Shown: in pieces, positions 59,479-64,000 of the stretch
Position numbering within the stretch: the first letter of the stretch is position 1
How the letters are laid out: each line of letters begins with the position of its first letter
Assembly (NCBI GenBank): GCA_963764315.1
Contig: CAVXSB010000009.1
Coordinates: 1-64,000, forward strand
DNA length: 64,000 nucleotides
Direction: 5' to 3'
DNA from: DATLWN01 sp963764315
GTDB taxonomy: Bacteria > Pseudomonadota > Zetaproteobacteria > Mariprofundales > Mariprofundaceae
Made by a program: the position numbers and the translations under genes
Notes under the pieces: model-generated
What the model was told of the DNA's origin: nothing
The model's input: only the letters and a program-made list of their open reading frames with translations
Database searches by the model: none

Positions 59479-61433
59479 TGCTGTGACTCCTCAAGGCGAT
59501 GGGCCTCGTGATCGGCCAGCACCATCTGCGCGCGCAGGGTGTAGGCATTGGCAGGCTCCGCGGCGGCCAGGGACTGGAGTTGCTGGGCGGCGTCGCCCCA
59601 GTGGCCGGTATGGGCGTTGCACAGGGCCATGGCGAAGGACCATCCGGCATCGCGCCTGGCATCCGGTATGGCCTGCAGCGCCTGGGCCGCCGCCGTATCA
59701 TCGCCGGCCTGCATCAGGGCATGGGCCAGGGCGCGCATGTCCTGCCAGCGCGCGTCGCCCGTCTTGAGTGCGGCAGCCTTGGACCAGGCGGCGGCCGCGT
59801 TATGCCACTGCTTCATGTCGGCAAGCAGCATCGCCATGGTCTGCCAGTAGGCAGGAAGCAGGTGGGTGGCCAGGTCCTGCGGGCGGATGCCGGTCATCGT
59901 TTCCTCGGCTGCTGCGAATGCGCCCTGATTGGTCTGCATCTGCGCCGCCGTCAGCAGCATCTCCTGTCGGTACAGATCGTCATGATGGGCGGATAGCCAG
60001 CGCATCACCTTCTTGGCCCCGTCGGTATCGCCACGCGCCAGCCACAGGCGCGCCATGTGGAGCATGATGCGTTGCCCCAGCAGCGAGCCCTCCGCCTGCC
60101 CGTACAGGTGCTGGTAGAGGGCCTCGGCATGGGGGTAATCCGCCAGGCTGGCATAGGCCCCGGCGATGCCGAAGGCGAGCATGGTGTCCTGGCCCGGACG
60201 CAGCTGCGGATAACGTTTCCAGAGTAGCACCGCCTGCAGCCATGCACCCTGAGCGAGCAGGCCGTGCAGACGCTTGTCCAGCAGTGCCGTGCCCTCGCGG
60301 GTGGCCACGGGCACGATGTCGGGCTGCACCGAGGCGGCGGCGATGGCGTAATAGGCGATGGCATCGTCAAGCTGCTTGGCGTCGTCTGCGCTCAGGCGTG
60401 CCAGTAATCTGGCCTGGTCGAGGCGGGCTTCGGCCTCGATGTCGGACAGCTGGTTGGCGGCTGCCAGTTGATCGATGGTGCGGACCGCCGCCTTCAGACG
60501 CTTGGCATCCGTCGATGAGCCGATGTCGAGCATCATCTGGCGGAGCCGCGCCTTCTTGCCGACGATGGTGTTTTCATAGCTGTTGGCGAGGATGCCGTAC
60601 AGTTCCTTGGCGTCGGCGATGCGGCCCCCGTCGGCGAGAAGATCGGCCCGCAACAGGCGGATGGCCGGGCCGTCGGGGCTGGAGATATAGCGGCTGATGA
60701 AGTCCGTGGCTTCGCGCAGGGCCTGCTTGTCCTGATGCTGACGCGCCAGAAGCTGCACGTAGGTGGCATACAGCGTCGAGTCCTTCTTGATCAGGTCCGG
60801 GGCCATGGCATTGGCTCTGCGCATGCTCTTCCATGCCTGGTTCGGACGGTGGTCGGCGAAATCGACGACGCCCATCCAGGCGATGCCCTCCGCCTCGTCG
60901 CGGGAGCCGACGGCGCTGCCCAGGCCGAAGTGCTCGAGCAGCAGGAAGCGGGCATCGCTGTATCGGCCCTTCCTGATCATGATGCGGGCGCGCAGCAGCG
61001 TGGCCTTCTTGACCTCGGGCGATGACGGATAGTCCTGGAGAATGGTCTGGGCCGCCGCGTCCGCCCGTTCCGGGTTGCCGTGATTCCAGTACAGCCAGGC
61101 GACCTTCCATTGCAGCTTGGCGACATCGGCCCGCTTCGGGAAGTCCTTGATCAGGGATTGGTAGGCCTGGACTGCGGCGTCCACATGCAGGTAGCCGCCG
61201 GCTGAGGCGCGCAGATATTCGGCCTTGGCCAGGGCTCGCAGCAGCCCGAAGCGGCCGTCCGCATCGAGCTTGGTGTCCTTGAGCAGGGCATGGGCAGTAC
61301 TGATCGCCATATTGATCTCGCCCTGCTGGATGAACTTGTTGACCCCCTGCACCCGCTCGGCAGAGGTGGTTGCCGCGTGGGCGCAGGGCACCGCGAGTAA
61401 CAGCAGCAGGCAGGCATGAACAAACGGTCGCAT
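59475..61433 (-). CDS. Periplasmic TPR protein of unknown function
   Basis: 652 residues. Signal peptide (ACLLLLLAVPCAHAA). The rest is helical repeats of TPR/Sel1 style (INMAISTAHALLKD, FPKRADVAKLQWKVAWLYWN, YPHAEALYQHLYGQAEGSLL and others). Translated between two sigma-54 regulators and overlapping one by four bases, so it is most likely a flagellar part or assembly factor; Campylobacter PflA is a precedent for a periplasmic TPR flagellar protein, but similarity is only in layout. Confidence 0.65.
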   Translation of the reverse strand: MRPFVHACLLLLLAVPCAHAATTSAERVQGVNKFIQQGEINMAISTAHALLKDTKLDADGRFGLLRALAKAEYLRASAGGYLHVDAAVQAYQSLIKDFPKRADVAKLQWKVAWLYWNHGNPERADAAAQTILQDYPSSPEVKKATLLRARIMIRKGRYSDARFLLLEHFGLGSAVGSRDEAEGIAWMGVVDFADHRPNQAWKSMRRANAMAPDLIKKDSTLYATYVQLLARQHQDKQALREATDFISRYISSPDGPAIRLLRADLLADGGRIADAKELYGILANSYENTIVGKKARLRQMMLDIGSSTDAKRLKAAVRTIDQLAAANQLSDIEAEARLDQARLLARLSADDAKQLDDAIAYYAIAAASVQPDIVPVATREGTALLDKRLHGLLAQGAWLQAVLLWKRYPQLRPGQDTMLAFGIAGAYASLADYPHAEALYQHLYGQAEGSLLGQRIMLHMARLWLARGDTDGAKKVMRWLSAHHDDLYRQEMLLTAAQMQTNQGAFAAAEETMTGIRPQDLATHLLPAYWQTMAMLLADMKQWHNAAAAWSKAAALKTGDARWQDMRALAHALMQAGDDTAAAQALQAIPDARRDAGWSFAMALCNAHTGHWGDAAQQLQSLAAAEPANAYTLRAQMVLADHEAHRLEESQQ

Positions 61434-61476
61434 GCCCGTATTTCAGCAAGAGCCATGCCGAGATGCGGGGGAAGGG

Positions 61477-62871
<1,395 letters not shown>

Positions 62872-62895
62872 GGGTGCCTCCCCGCCGCGTGTTCA

Positions 62896-62909
62896 GTCAA
62901 AATAATGAC
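62896..62909 (-). promoter_or_regulatory. FleQ-box-like site upstream of the NtrC-type regulator
   Basis: Minus strand GTCATTATTTTGAC, an inverted GTCA...TGAC, resembles the FleQ consensus GTCaNTAAAtTGAC with two mismatches. It overlaps a second palindrome TGACA-ggatg-TGTCA (62906-62920). FleQ itself is not in the window. Confidence 0.35.
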
Positions 62910-62975
62910 AGGATGTGTCAGCAAGGCAAGCGCGGGGTGCCGGGCAGTGGCTGACGGGCGGATGCACGATGTCGC

Positions 62976-63002
62976 TAAAGTCGGACGACAGGCCGCCGAT
63001 AT
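62976..63002 (+). promoter_or_regulatory. Sigma-28 promoter of the 63-kb regulator operon
   Basis: TAAA at 62976-62979, 15-base spacer, GCCGATAT at 62995-63002; a single mismatch at the last base. It lies 58 bases before the ATG at 63060. Confidence 0.85.
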
Positions 63003-63059
63003 ATGTATCTGTACGGACCATTCGAGGCATTGAAAGGCCGGCTGAAAGAGGAGAAGAGT

Positions 63060-63281
63060 ATGCCCATAAGCGTTCACCCCGTCGATGGCCTGATCTCCCG
63101 TCTGTTACAGCAATACCAGCGCACGGCAGGCGGGCAATCCGCATCGCGTGCCTCTGCGCATCCGAGGCATGACCATGTCAGCCTCTCCGACATGGGGCGC
63201 CATATGGCGAACGCCGGCGCCGATGCGGGAAAACTCGAATCGAGCCTGCTCCATCTATACAACCACCGTGGTAATGTGTGA
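63060..63281 (+). CDS. Small protein of a sigma-28 operon
   Basis: 73 residues, start ATG 63060 with ribosome site agaggagaag. Helical N-terminus (VHPVDGLISRLLQQYQ), a polar linker and DHVSLSDMGRHMANAGADAG, a pattern faintly like FlgM-type exported proteins, then LESSLLHLYNHRG. No family recognised. Its stop overlaps the next start. Under FliA control, so expressed late. Confidence 0.7.
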   Translation: MPISVHPVDGLISRLLQQYQRTAGGQSASRASAHPRHDHVSLSDMGRHMANAGADAGKLESSLLHLYNHRGNV

Positions 63282-63778
63282 TGGATGGATCCTGCCGCAT
63301 CCTGGTGGTCGAGGATGACCCGGCATTGGCCGAGTTGCTGCAGGAATACCTGAGCGAATCTGATTACCACATCACCCTGCACACGCGCGGCGACAGTGCC
63401 TTGGAGCATCTGGAACGGGAGCGTTTCGACCTGGTGCTATCCGATATCGTGGTGCCAGGTGCGGACGGCATTGCCATCCTTCGCCATGTGACATCCGCAT
63501 ACGCACCCGAACAGACGCTGGTGCTCCTGATGACCGGCTATTCGGGGATCGATGATGCCCTGAATGCGGTCGAAAAGGGGGCCTACGATTTCGTCAGCAA
63601 GCCGTTCAGGTTGCCCGAGATCCGGGTGCGTCTGAATAATGCCGCGCGCTACCAGCGCTTGCTGCGCCAGCGGCAGGCCATCCAGCAGGAAGAAGAAGCC
63701 GGCACAAGTCCGCAGTCCGGACATCGTGTCGGGGATCGCAGTGCGATGCAGGCCTATATCCGGACCGGGACGGCGTAG
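63281..63778 (+). CDS. Stand-alone response regulator
   Basis: 165 residues. Receiver with D12-D13-type acidic pair (ILVVEDDPALAELLQ), phospho-Asp in LVLSDIVVPGADG, Thr in LLMTGYSG and Lys in VSKPF, followed by a 40-residue tail without an output domain. ATG 63281 overlaps the previous stop; a GTG three bases earlier is possible. Co-transcribed with the small protein. Confidence 0.88.
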   Translation: MDGSCRILVVEDDPALAELLQEYLSESDYHITLHTRGDSALEHLERERFDLVLSDIVVPGADGIAILRHVTSAYAPEQTLVLLMTGYSGIDDALNAVEKGAYDFVSKPFRLPEIRVRLNNAARYQRLLRQRQAIQQEEEAGTSPQSGHRVGDRSAMQAYIRTGTA

Positions 63779-63781
63779 ATC

Positions 63782-64000
63782 ATGTTGAATATCCTGGTAC
63801 TCGAGGATCAGTCCATCGTGCGCGAGGTGATCTCCGAGATCATCTCCAACCTGGGGGTGCCGGTGCACGTGGCCCAGGCCGATGGCATTAAGGCGGCCAG
63901 GGCCATGCTCGACAGCCACCCGTGGCATGTGCTCGTTGCCGACTTCCAGCTGGGCGACGGCCTGTCGCTGGATCTGATCGCCGAGCTGCGGGAGCAGAAC
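63782..64000 (+). CDS. Response regulator, cut by the window edge
   Basis: 73 codons visible: MLNILVLEDQSIVREVISEI, then VLVADFQLGDGLSLDLI with the phospho-Asp. Receiver domain start; the rest lies outside the window. Third gene of the sigma-28 operon, four bases after the previous stop. Confidence 0.85.
   Translation, partial: MLNILVLEDQSIVREVISEIISNLGVPVHVAQADGIKAARAMLDSHPWHVLVADFQLGDGLSLDLIAELREQN

Overview
The window joins two unrelated pieces of DNA. Bases 1 to about 5,010 are GC-rich and look alphaproteobacterial. They carry a catabolic/uptake gene group: TRAP transporter subunits, a RidA-family protein, an SDR oxidoreductase and the first few codons of a NIPSNAP-family gene. From about 5,010 to the right edge the sequence is one large flagellar and chemotaxis locus. 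It looks gammaproteobacterial or Acidithiobacillia-like: FlhF/FlhG, FliA, sigma-54-type promoters and NtrC-type regulators point to a polar flagellum, although the FliW-CsrA pair is less common in that group. The species cannot be named from sequence alone. The change happens inside two truncated reading frames that share a short stretch of sequence, so it is best read as a chimeric (mis-assembled) junction. Six genes in the first 9.1 kb, on both sides of the junction, are split by single-base indels or truncated, while the flagellar genes after about 9.1 kb are intact.

Layout of the flagellar part, left to right: fliC (+) with a consensus sigma-28 promoter, then flaG-fliD-fliS-fliT-like (+). 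Next comes an unbroken minus-strand operon flgF-G-A-H-I-J-M-N-K-L-csrA-fliW (18.6 to 10.2 kb). A second minus-strand operon follows: fliQ-fliR-flhB-flhA-flhF-flhG-small membrane protein-fliA-small ORF-DUF2802 protein-FliK-like-FlhB-like (27.4 to 18.8 kb). The chemotaxis operon is mcp2-mcp1-CheZ-like-cheA-cheW-cheY-cheB-cheR (36.9 to 27.5 kb). A plus-strand cheY-cheX pair, a divergent oxyR / di-haem cytochrome c peroxidase pair and an AT-richer stretch with small membrane proteins (40.3 to 41.7 kb) come next. Then motA-motB-like-motB-fliL-M-N-O-P (47.0 to 41.7 kb), fliK-flgD-flgE (51.0 to 47.1 kb), flgB-flgC-fliE-F-G-H-I-J-motE-like (58.1 to 51.2 kb), and two sigma-54-dependent regulators flanking a periplasmic TPR protein (62.9 to 58.1 kb). 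The right edge has a sigma-28-driven small protein followed by two response regulators (+).

Together these genes encode a complete basal body, export apparatus, hook, filament, filament cap, stator and chemotaxis pathway. Promoters support a hierarchy: NtrC-like regulators act with sigma-54 at the hook-basal-body operons (sites before flgF, fliQ, motA, fliK, flgB), FliA (sigma-28) drives fliC and the 63-kb regulator operon, FlgM holds FliA in check, and CsrA/FliW probably control flagellin translation. No tRNA, rRNA, CRISPR array or intact insertion sequence was seen.

The points most worth a second look are: two MotB-type proteins behind one motA, one with the proton-carrying Asp and one with Gln at that place; a 122-residue protein beside cheA with a CheZ-like D-x3-Q motif; a sigma-28 operon encoding a 73-residue protein and two stand-alone receivers; a CsrA-type hairpin in the fliC leader; and a chemotaxis plus oxyR/peroxidase block lying between fliP and fliQ, which are normally adjacent.
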